Of a stretch of DNA of 64,000 nucleotides, positions 1 to 7,270 are shown piece by piece. A program made the translations under genes and the position numbers. This DNA comes from Psychrobacter sp. NG25. GTDB lineage: Bacteria; Pseudomonadota; Gammaproteobacteria; Pseudomonadales; Moraxellaceae. The notes under the pieces were generated by a model that saw only the letters and a program-made list of their open reading frames with translations, did not search any database and had not been told where the DNA came from. Location: positions 372,001 to 436,000 of the forward strand of contig NZ_JADGMV010000001.1 of NCBI RefSeq assembly GCF_015234355.1, in the 5' to 3' direction. Within the stretch, counting starts at the first letter, position 1; each line of letters starts with the position of its first letter.

Positions 1-199
1 CACTGAACTAAATGATAAATTAGGATTGATGATCGATGACTACGAATCCGAAGAAATATTAGAGGATAAGCTAAAAAATTTAGAAGATTTTATGAAGTGT
101 TATCTTGGTAAAAATCCAAGAAATATACTACTTAGAAATCTCAATGATTTGTTCCAAGTTGCTTATGAAAAAAGAACGGGAGTATTCTTCTTCTTTTAA
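1..199 (+). CDS. C-terminal end of an unidentified protein (partial)
   Basis: An open frame enters from the left edge (first full codon at base 2) and stops with TAA at 197-199. It gives 65 residues that are acidic and Lys/Leu-rich, begin with TELNDKLGLMIDDYESEE and finish with four phenylalanines after a RTGV motif. The composition (Asp/Glu/Lys/Asn-rich, AT-rich codons) looks like a small soluble cytoplasmic protein. I do not recognise the family, and the start lies outside the window. It is convergent with purC. It could also be a fragment of an accessory gene, since its AT content is higher than that of the purC-dapA genes. Confidence 0.5.
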   Translation, partial: TELNDKLGLMIDDYESEEILEDKLKNLEDFMKCYLGKNPRNILLRNLNDLFQVAYEKRTGVFFFF

Positions 200-410
200 T
201 TAATCAGACTATTTTAAGATAGTAATTCTCCAAGTTTGTTTCTACGAATTTGACAGCAAAGGTCACTAAGCGGTTAGCGGTGAATCTTAGTAATCATCAA
301 GTACACTCAGATGTATACTGATTCAATATATAAACCTATACCCATTGGAATCACTTGGGCTACAGCCAAAGATTCGAGTCCTTACTAGGAACCGACATTA
401 ATATGATGCC

Positions 411-440
411 ATAAAAAACTGAGCGTATAGCTCAGTCTTT
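411..440 (-). terminator. Rho-independent terminator of purC
   Basis: A 7-bp perfect stem (ACTGAGC, 418-424, with GCTCAGT, 430-436) encloses a 5-nt loop. Read on the minus strand it is followed by a run of T (the A-tract at 413-418 on the plus strand). It lies about 30 bp past the purC stop. On the plus strand the T-tract is weaker but could also stop the partial gene from the left. Confidence 0.75.
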
Positions 441-467
441 TATTTTATGTTGTCAGAGTTAATTTGC

Positions 468-1181
468 TTAGCTTAATGGCACACCAATACGGTTGGCCAC
501 TTCTTCATAAGCTTCAATCACATCGCCTAATGACTGGCGGAAACGGTCTTTATCCAATTTTTTCTTGGTGACTTTATCCCAAATCCGGCAACCATCTGGT
601 GAGAACTCATCACCTAAAACGATGCGATCATGGAATACACCAAACTCTAGCTTGAAATCAACCAGTATCAAATCGCCTGCATCAAACAGTGCTTTTAATA
701 CATCATTCACTTGATGAGTCAGCTCTTCCATTCTTGCTAATTGTGCTTCAGTTGCCCAACCAAGAGAAACAGACAGTGACGCATTGACCATTGGATCACC
801 AAGCGCATCGTCTTTATAGAACAGCTCATAAGTAGATGGCGTCAATGCTTGGCCTTCTTCTAGACCCAAACGACGAACCAAGCTACCAGCAGCAAAGTTA
901 CGTACGACACACTCAACCGGAATCATATCTAGACGTTTGACCAATACTTCGTCTTCAGACAATTGCTTTTCAAAATGCGTTTCGATGCCAGCATCAGCCA
1001 GCTTTTGCATAATAAAAGCATTGAAACGGTTATTGACCACACCTTTGCGTGCTAACTGTTCGATACGCTTACCATCAAGCGCTGATGTATCATCACGGAA
1101 ATGTAAAATCAAAAGATCATTGTCTTCTGTTTCATAGACAGATTTGGCTTTACCTTTATACAGCAGTTGTTGCTTTTGCAT
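468..1181 (-). CDS. purC: Phosphoribosylaminoimidazole-succinocarboxamide synthase (SAICAR synthetase)
   Basis: PurC joins CAIR and aspartate using ATP in de novo purine synthesis, in the cytoplasm. The 237-residue length is the usual bacterial size. Visible family signatures are the N-terminal nucleotide-binding segment [12 protein letters not shown], the central [14 protein letters not shown] block and LVDFKLEFG near residue 175, followed by the SPDGCRIWD block. The gene is the last of a minus-strand series dapA, BamC-like lipoprotein, purC, the same order as in E. coli, with a terminator about 30 bp past its stop. The 127-bp gap from the lipoprotein leaves room for its own promoter. Confidence 0.97.
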   Translation of the reverse strand: MQKQQLLYKGKAKSVYETEDNDLLILHFRDDTSALDGKRIEQLARKGVVNNRFNAFIMQKLADAGIETHFEKQLSEDEVLVKRLDMIPVECVVRNFAAGSLVRRLGLEEGQALTPSTYELFYKDDALGDPMVNASLSVSLGWATEAQLARMEELTHQVNDVLKALFDAGDLILVDFKLEFGVFHDRIVLGDEFSPDGCRIWDKVTKKKLDKDRFRQSLGDVIEAYEEVANRIGVPLS

Positions 1182-1308
1182 TATGAGAGTTCCTGTTCGT
1201 TCAAGCTTATGTGGTAAAAACGCGCAGCTACCGCTAGTTTTTATATGACGGTATTAATAGTTGAATTAACGAGTATAAAAAACCAACGGTAAAAATAGGG
1301 AAATAGTT

Positions 1309-1623
1309 TTAATTCGGAAGACCGCTTACAGCACGCTGAGGCTGTGGTAATTTATACTGGCTACCAGATTCGTTCGCTAGTTTTAGCGTATTTGCACCTG
1401 CGTCAGGTGTGGCGTATAAGGGTACGAAAGGTGCTGTTTCTTTAGCAGCTGGCAGCTCTATTGGCGCAAGCTTTTTGCTTTGCTGATACTCTAAGCTACC
1501 GTTGTCACGCTTACCAAGTAAGTTTTTAGTCGCTTGGCAGCCGCTCAATACTAGCGTACTTCCTAGTATCAAGGTCAGCATCGCAGGGAATATTTTTGTG
1601 GTCTTTGATGAGCTGTTCATCAT
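1309..1623 (-). CDS. bamC: Short BamC/NlpB-like lipoprotein
   Basis: A small lipoprotein of 104 residues: a hydrophobic signal peptide ends in the lipobox LSGC, so the mature protein would be lipid-anchored at Cys. I choose the ATG at 1623 (an AGAGAG Shine-Dalgarno-like stretch lies just upstream) over an in-frame TTG at 1644. Its place between dapA and purC matches E. coli bamC (nlpB), and the mature N-terminus (GSLEYQQSKKLAPIELPA) resembles the unstructured BamC segment that wraps BamD (GDEAYLEAAPLAELHAPAG). The two helix-grip domains of BamC, some 200 residues, are absent. Family knowledge says BamC is an accessory subunit of the outer-membrane beta-barrel assembly machine; that this short form does the same is inference from synteny and one short similarity. 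Confidence 0.65.
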   Translation of the reverse strand: MMNSSSKTTKIFPAMLTLILGSTLVLSGCQATKNLLGKRDNGSLEYQQSKKLAPIELPAAKETAPFVPLYATPDAGANTLKLANESGSQYKLPQPQRAVSGLPN

Positions 1624-1759
1624 ATTATCTCTCTGAGTTAGCAATAATTGCTTATTTGGCTTATCGTGTGTATGAGGTCATATAGATATTGCTAAGCCTA
1701 TCATCAGTGACTGACTTAGTCATTTATAATGCTCAATTTTATAGCAAATTCAAACGAAT

Positions 1760-2665
1760 CTATATTAAGTTAGCACGAACCAATGCTTCATCAATAGTCG
1801 CATGATGTTGCTCCGCTAGCCAAACCAATGGCAGACGAATGCCTTTATCGATTATGCCCATTTTATGTAAGGCGTACTTAGCTGGGATAGGGCTTGATTC
1901 GATGAATAGGTCACGATGTAAGTGCTTGACGATATCATGTACTTTATTAGCAGCGTCAAAGTCGCCACGGAGCGCAGCCGTAAACGTCTCGCTCATCGCT
2001 TTCGGTGCGACGTTGGCCGTCACTGAGATGTTGCCTTTACCGCCGAATTTCATCAACTCTAGCGCAGTTCCATCGTCACCTGACAGCACAACCATCCTAT
2101 CACCAACGGCTTTAATCAATTGCTCGCCGCGGCTGACAGAGCCGGTCGCATCTTTAATGGCCACAATATTGTCGATATCGCATAAACGCTCAACGGTATT
2201 TTGGGCGATATCAACGACTGTGCGTCCTGGTACGTTGTAAAGCATCTGGGGGATGTTCACTGCTTCAGCGATGGCTTTATAATGTTGGAACAAACCTTCT
2301 TGAGGTGGCTTGTTATAGTAAGGTGCTACGAGCAATGCGCAGTCTGCACCAGCATCGGCTGCATCTTGAGTCAGCTTGATGGCTTCCATTGTATTGTTGG
2401 CGCCTGTACCAGCAATGACCGGTACACGACCTTTGACATGCTGTACAAAGTAGCGAATCACATCGCTATGCTCTTGCATAGACAATGTCGCTGACTCACC
2501 AGTGGTACCAACAGCAACTAAGCAATGGGTGCCCTGTTCAATCTGCCAATCTATGAGATCTGCCAGACGTTTATAATCAACCTTGCCGTCAGGATGCATG
2601 GGCGTTACCAAAGCTACCATTGAGCCTTGTAGTCGGGTTTTGATCTCGTCGTATGCTGTGCTCAT
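1760..2665 (-). CDS. dapA: 4-hydroxy-tetrahydrodipicolinate synthase
   Basis: DapA condenses pyruvate with aspartate semialdehyde, the first committed step of the lysine/diaminopimelate branch. The 301-residue TIM-barrel protein shows the pyruvate-binding VGTTGES motif, the catalytic Tyr in MLYNVPGRT and the Schiff-base Lys in AIKDATG, all at the expected spacing. Full family length with no disruption. It is first of the minus-strand dapA, bamC-like, purC series; a 136-bp gap follows it. The 540-bp region upstream must carry the promoter, but no convincing -35/-10 pair stands out. Confidence 0.97.
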   Translation of the reverse strand: MSTAYDEIKTRLQGSMVALVTPMHPDGKVDYKRLADLIDWQIEQGTHCLVAVGTTGESATLSMQEHSDVIRYFVQHVKGRVPVIAGTGANNTMEAIKLTQDAADAGADCALLVAPYYNKPPQEGLFQHYKAIAEAVNIPQMLYNVPGRTVVDIAQNTVERLCDIDNIVAIKDATGSVSRGEQLIKAVGDRMVVLSGDDGTALELMKFGGKGNISVTANVAPKAMSETFTAALRGDFDAANKVHDIVKHLHRDLFIESSPIPAKYALHKMGIIDKGIRLPLVWLAEQHHATIDEALVRANLI

Positions 2666-3204
2666 AACCGTGCCTTACTGTATTATCCTAGCTTTTGTCA
2701 AAGCTGTCACATGATAGGTCGTTTGCAAGAGCCAATTCTCATGCTTATGATGGTACATAATAGTATGTGTAACCATAAACGCAATTAGCAATGTCTTGCC
2801 TGATGGTAGTGCTAAATATCTTTCTAAAATAAACGTCTTTCTAAAACAAATATACTTCTAAAATAAGAATCTTTTTAAGATAAATATTTTTCTACTGCAA
2901 AAGCAGCCGCCATATAAATAATGATGTGCTCAAATCCGTATTGACGTTATGTTTGCCAATGACTGATAAGGCTTATTCAGCAATAAAAATTTAATAATAA
3001 AAACGCCTGCTAGTGTAGCATATTTTAATTTGACCGCTATCAATCAATTGACGGTCAATATGGTTATTATGCAGCAAATAACATGTCGCTTCTCTTGTCC
3101 TATAATGCCAATATAGCGCTCAAAAAAGCACATCAATACTGACATTATTACTTAACATTCAGTTTAGCGCAATGGCTTAGTACTTATAAGGCTTTTGGCA
3201 CATA
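2666..3204. other. 539-bp intergenic region upstream of dapA
   Basis: AT-rich spacer between dapA and the metallophosphoesterase-like gene, both on the minus strand. It should contain the dapA promoter and holds a short degenerate tandem repeat (2818-2890). No open frame with a ribosome-binding site and no RNA gene was found. Confidence 0.5.
2818..2890. repeat. Degenerate short tandem repeat
   Basis: Four imperfect copies of a roughly 17-19-bp unit of the form ATCTTTCTAAAATAAACG follow one another. They share the TTCTAAAA/TTTTAAGA core. Their meaning is unknown; simple AT-rich slippage is the likeliest origin. Confidence 0.45.
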
Positions 3205-4392
3205 TTAACGAATTGTCAACACATCGATAGTGGGGCGATACAACCGAAAAGGCAGTCCTCGCGTACCTATACCGCTACTGACAAATATCTGCGCACTGGC
3301 ATGTTGGTACAATCCTCGCTGCTTACCCAACCGACTATTATTTGACAATGTCGATTGCTCATCGCTTTGTTGCACGTCTTGGGTTTTTTGTGCCCACCAA
3401 CTGTTCTCTTGAGTGGCTTTCGCAGCGCCCGTAATCAATAACGGTCGCGGCTGTAAAGATTTGGGCAAGTCACTGAGACTATCAAACCGTGAAGCCAAAA
3501 TAATAACAGGATTGATAGCATTAACGATTTCAGCACCAAGTACTGCTTTTGCAGCCGTGTTTGAGTCATCAATATCAGCGAGTCTCTGAGGGATATCTTG
3601 CCAGCCACAGAGCGCTGCAACCACTGAATTGGCATCACTATCTTGCTGTCTAAGAATATCTTGGTTAAATGGTTGACTATTTGCAGTGTCCATATCCATA
3701 GTCTTAAGCGGCAACGAGGTACACTGCTGACCAATATAACTGATATCAAGTACATCGAAGGTGCTGGCCAACGTATCTTCCAATAGCGGCTGACCTTGCT
3801 TGGTCGTATTAATCGATTGATAGCACAAATCCGACGTACTCATCACCGTATAGACAGGTTTATTGACCGCTTTAAACAGCATGAGCTGCCCGACCAAATC
3901 TGCACTTGGATAATACAGCCAATCGCCTGTAATCAGTACAGCATCCGCTGACAAAGCATTGATAGTGGCAACAAGCTTGCGAATATGTCGCGGCTTACCG
4001 CTATATATCCCAATGCGTAAGTCAGCTAGCACAGCGACGGTCAGTGGTTTTGATAAATTTAAATCAACGGCATGATGCTCTACTCGTAAACAATTAGGCT
4101 GCACCACCACGGTATAAAAATACATACCCGTTGCGAATATGGCTAACAGCAATGATGGTACGGACAACGCTGCCAATACTGGTAGCATATTCTGCGACCA
4201 ACCTATTACCATTAATACGATCCAAACGGGCATGGTATAGGCTGCGTAATAGAGTATCAATTTCACCCAAATACGCAAAAATCGCTTGGTAGGATTAGCA
4301 TTGAACGTTTGTAATATTGACCACAGTACGATGTACGCTAGCAATGCTGCTGACGTAGAGATACCTAGTATATATAAAACATGGTCAGTCAT
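3205..4392 (-). CDS. Membrane-anchored metallophosphoesterase-like protein, probably catalytically dead
   Basis: 395 residues. Three or four hydrophobic helices fill residues 1-100, as in the YkuE/YaeI-type membrane-anchored calcineurin-like phosphoesterases. The soluble part starts at about residue 115 and follows that fold: VAVLADLRIG, then DAVLITGDW, and at the end SSGIGTRGLPFRLYRPTIDVLTI, which matches the family's C-terminal signature. The metal ligands are altered: the DxH motif is DLR, the GNHD motif is replaced by STSD, and the GHTHGGQ motif is replaced by GAAKATQ. A loop of about 70 residues around 220-290 is rich in Asp, Gln and Ser. I infer a membrane protein that keeps the fold but has lost hydrolysis. 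Substrate and role are unknown. Confidence 0.7.
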   Translation of the reverse strand: MTDHVLYILGISTSAALLAYIVLWSILQTFNANPTKRFLRIWVKLILYYAAYTMPVWIVLMVIGWSQNMLPVLAALSVPSLLLAIFATGMYFYTVVVQPNCLRVEHHAVDLNLSKPLTVAVLADLRIGIYSGKPRHIRKLVATINALSADAVLITGDWLYYPSADLVGQLMLFKAVNKPVYTVMSTSDLCYQSINTTKQGQPLLEDTLASTFDVLDISYIGQQCTSLPLKTMDMDTANSQPFNQDILRQQDSDANSVVAALCGWQDIPQRLADIDDSNTAAKAVLGAEIVNAINPVIILASRFDSLSDLPKSLQPRPLLITGAAKATQENSWWAQKTQDVQQSDEQSTLSNNSRLGKQRGLYQHASAQIFVSSGIGTRGLPFRLYRPTIDVLTIR

Positions 4393-4743
4393 AATTACCT
4401 GATGGTTATGTAACAGTATGAGCCTATCAAACAGCTTATAATCAATCCTATATTAGAGCGCATGGTGTGCTGAATAAATCACCCCATGCGTACGTTTATC
4501 ATAGGTCGTAATAGTTTATAAGAGCGTGCTTCGATTGTAATAACAACCATAATATGGGGCGTTTAACCCAACAAAGTGACTATCTATCGAAACAATCTTC
4601 TATCTCGCTAAAGACACACTTTCAATCATGGGATAAAAAATCAGCCATTATAGAGGTCAGTCTCTACGATAGACAAGTACAATTATCGACGCTCACTGTC
4701 ACAATTTGTTTACTCATACAGTTTTTAATAGTATCTCTCGTAT

Positions 4744-4815
4744 CGATCATTCAATTTAAAAGAGAGCCAAGACAACCAAGTATCGCTGTATATAAGCGAC
4801 TTCAAGCGAAATGCA
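4744..4815 (+). repeat. Degenerate copy of a dispersed intergenic repeat
   Basis: This stretch aligns along its length with 16323-16388: both share a TCAATTTAAAAG block, a CAAG.CAA.C.AGT block, a TGTATAT block and ACTTCAAGCGA, in the same order. The CCACTATA terminal repeats seen at 16314 are not recognisable here, so this looks like a decayed copy. Confidence 0.55.
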
Positions 4816-4860
4816 CTTGATCTCTCTTTCATAATGCATTGATTATCGCTACCTTACTGA

Positions 4861-6315
4861 TTACTCAATCCGTAACCCGATAATCGCAGGGATACCTTGA
4901 CGGATAACTTCCATCGTGACTACGCCTTTTTCAGGTAGCGATGAAATAGCATCTGAAAAGTCAGTCACTTCCTTAATCGGTTTTTGATGAAAATTGGTAA
5001 TTACATCTCCTGCTAATATACCTGAACGTGCAGCAAGCCCAGTAGGGTCAACTGTCGTCACCAAAATGCCTGTTTTATGATCCACGGCGATTTCAGCTTG
5101 CTCATCAACAGTCAAGTTACGTAGACGTAAGCCCAGCTGTACATCGTCATTCTGTTGATCACCGCCTTGAGCTCTTACATCATCGGGTGCATACGCAAGC
5201 TGGCCACTGACCATCATCTGCTTACCATTACGCTGAATCTGTGCACGGAATGCATCGCTTGGTTTGGCTCTATTGAGCAGATTTAACAAATCTGAGGCCT
5301 GCATAATCTGCACATTGTTATATTGCAAAATAATATCACCAGGTTTTAGACCAGCTTTTTGTGCCGGTGAGTCTGGTGACACACGTGTCAATAAAGCACC
5401 TTGAGGGCGATCTAGCTTATAAGCCTCAGCTAGATTACGATCGATATCTTGAGGATAAATACCGAGATAAGCACGCACTACTTCGCCATCTGTTTTTAGC
5501 TGCTGATAGATATCCATTGCCGCATCAATCGGTATCGAGAATGACAGCCCCATATAACCACCAGTACCACTAAAGATGCGCGAGTTGATACCAATAACTT
5601 CACCGCGCTGGTTGAATAATGGACCACCTGAATTACCGGGGTTCAATGCCACATCTGTTTGAATAAATGGCACACTGGTCTCACGCGAAAAACTGCGCGA
5701 CTTGGCACTGACAATACCCGCGGATGCCGAGTAATCAAAACCAAATGGTGAACCAATCGCTAGTACAGGCTCCCCTACTCTCAGCGCATTCGAGTCACCG
5801 ATAGGGAGAGGTGGGAATTTATTACCCACGACTTTCAACACTGCCACATCTGAGCGCTCATCACTACCGACTAAAACCGCATCTAGCTCCGTTCTATCAT
5901 TCAGCGTGACCGTGATTTTATCTGCGCCTTCCACCACGTGATGGTTGGTCAGCATGTAGCCATCAGAGCTGACAAAAAAAGCTGTGCCATAAGCATGCTC
6001 AATCGCGGGCATGGTAGCCTGTTCAGGAATACTTAGACGATCGCCAAAAAACTGACGTAGCAGCTCAGCTGTCTGTGCCTTGGCAAGCTCAGCTTCACTA
6101 ATCGTTTTTGTGACGTTCACACGGGCGACTGCTGGGGTCACTTGTTGTACCAAGTCAGAGAAGTCTGCCGTGCTGACCGCCGCTTGAGCACTGGTCATAG
6201 TCGTGGCGGTCATACCAACGAGCATAGATGTACTAACAGCAAGCGCCAACGCACTACGCTGTAACCAATGCTGCATATTCAATTTAGATTGTGCTGTAGA
6301 CATATCTGTACGCAT
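4861..6315 (-). CDS. mucD: Periplasmic Do/DegQ (MucD-type) serine protease
   Basis: A trypsin-like protease of the HtrA family that degrades or refolds damaged envelope proteins. I start it at the ATG at 6315, preceded by GGAGG at 5-bp spacing, giving 484 residues. An N-terminal signal peptide ends near AQAA. The catalytic triad is visible as His in TNHHVV, Asp in RSDVAV and Ser in GNSGGP, and two PDZ domains follow, each with a family-like ligand-binding loop (AYLGIYPQ and QLGLRLRNL regions). The spacer between protease-domain strands is short, as in DegQ/MucD rather than E. coli DegP. It stands alone on the minus strand with a 955-bp non-coding region upstream. Confidence 0.93.
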   Translation of the reverse strand: MRTDMSTAQSKLNMQHWLQRSALALAVSTSMLVGMTATTMTSAQAAVSTADFSDLVQQVTPAVARVNVTKTISEAELAKAQTAELLRQFFGDRLSIPEQATMPAIEHAYGTAFFVSSDGYMLTNHHVVEGADKITVTLNDRTELDAVLVGSDERSDVAVLKVVGNKFPPLPIGDSNALRVGEPVLAIGSPFGFDYSASAGIVSAKSRSFSRETSVPFIQTDVALNPGNSGGPLFNQRGEVIGINSRIFSGTGGYMGLSFSIPIDAAMDIYQQLKTDGEVVRAYLGIYPQDIDRNLAEAYKLDRPQGALLTRVSPDSPAQKAGLKPGDIILQYNNVQIMQASDLLNLLNRAKPSDAFRAQIQRNGKQMMVSGQLAYAPDDVRAQGGDQQNDDVQLGLRLRNLTVDEQAEIAVDHKTGILVTTVDPTGLAARSGILAGDVITNFHQKPIKEVTDFSDAISSLPEKGVVTMEVIRQGIPAIIGLRIE

Positions 6316-6677
6316 ACCATCCTCCATATGAGTGATCATGATTGTTATTATTGTCAATGTTAATAAATTGGTTCTGGTTATTCTCTAGAGCCATTATAAG
6401 ACAGGTAAAAAATGTGACTTTAGCTTAAGCCATCTTAATATTTTTTAGCTTGTCTGCATGCTATATCTATATTTTATTGCCTTTGCATGGCAACCGTTGC
6501 TGCAACTCTTTCATAGAGTGGATTCACGATACAAACTACATGCATGATAAATGCCGCTACTTTATGATAAGCCATCACGTTAGTTTGCTATCATTTCAGT
6601 AATTCAGGATAACCCAAGGATTGGTTATTTCATAATGGTTCTATATCCTGTTGTGGTTGCTCAATACTACAATCAAC

Positions 6678-6755
6678 CCACTATAATATCGATACAAGAC
6701 AGTCGAGTACAAGCAATACCTTTATATAGTTGACGATGTGGCAGTGTCATAGTGG
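6678..6755. repeat. Short element with CCACTATA-type inverted ends, related to the 16.3-kb repeat
   Basis: The segment opens with CCACTATA (6678-6685) and closes with CATAGTGG (6748-6755), the near reverse complement. Inside, ATACAAG.CA..CGAGT and TGTCATA resemble the interior of the element at 16314-16414 in the same order, but the copy is shorter (78 versus 101 bp). It is likely a second, partly deleted member of the same MITE-like family. Confidence 0.4.
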
Positions 6756-7131
6756 ATAAACTGTATCGTGGTAAGCTCAGCCTTAGTAGGTATGAAATAA
6801 AATCATGTTATGATGGCAAGCCTAATAACTTTATAAAAAATGTAGGTTAATAGCCATTATTATTACGGACTATATATTTATAGAATTGGCTATCATCACC
6901 CTTATTTTTCATCTTTTGCATGTCTAGAGACGCTTATACCATTTCTAAAAATTTGAATAACAGTAAAACAAGTGCAGGTACTACTGCTCGTAAGCCAAGC
7001 CAGTAGCACAAGCAAGGTTGACACTGCTAATTGTATTTCTTGAGATGGGCATTATTTGTCTAGGAATGCGTTTGTCTCTATTACTTTATAGTATATATAT
7101 CATATCTGGCTCACGTTATGATTCATGATGG

Positions 7132-7191
7132 TTGTCATTGTTGTCACTTAACCATTATTGTCACTTGGCCATTGTTGTCGTTCAGCTTTTG
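7132..7191. repeat. 17-bp tandem repeat upstream of the antiporter gene
   Basis: Three full units begin at 7141, 7158 and 7175, each starting TTGTC (TTGTCACTTAACCATTA, TTGTCACTTGGCCATTG, TTGTCGTTCAGCTTTTG), preceded by a partial unit at 7132. The array ends 79 bp before the antiporter start codon and so lies in its probable promoter or leader region. Confidence 0.6.
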
Positions 7192-7270
7192 TAAAATGTG
7201 CCTCTATAGATAGGTGCTAAAGAGCGATTGATAGATATAAAATATGACAAGATTATAAAAGGATCAATTT

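Larger units (their letters stand above)
6316..7270. other. 955-bp intergenic region between divergent genes
   Basis: Long spacer between the divergently transcribed protease and antiporter genes. It must hold both promoters. It carries a small inverted-repeat element (6678-6755) and a 17-bp tandem repeat (7132-7191). A 28-codon open frame at 6920-7006 lacks a ribosome-binding site and was not called. No RNA gene was recognised. Confidence 0.5.

Noticed and set aside
361-405. tRNA-like 3' end (GATTCGAGTCC with a short stem)
   Set aside because: The T-arm pairs poorly and no anticodon or D arm lies upstream, so at best a remnant.
4554-4820. An 88-codon open frame on the plus strand
   Set aside because: No ribosome-binding site, no recognisable sequence, and its 3' third lies in the degenerate dispersed repeat (4744-4815).
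6920-7006. A 28-codon open frame rich in Ser, Lys and Asn
   Set aside because: No ribosome-binding site, and its size is expected by chance in a 955-bp spacer.
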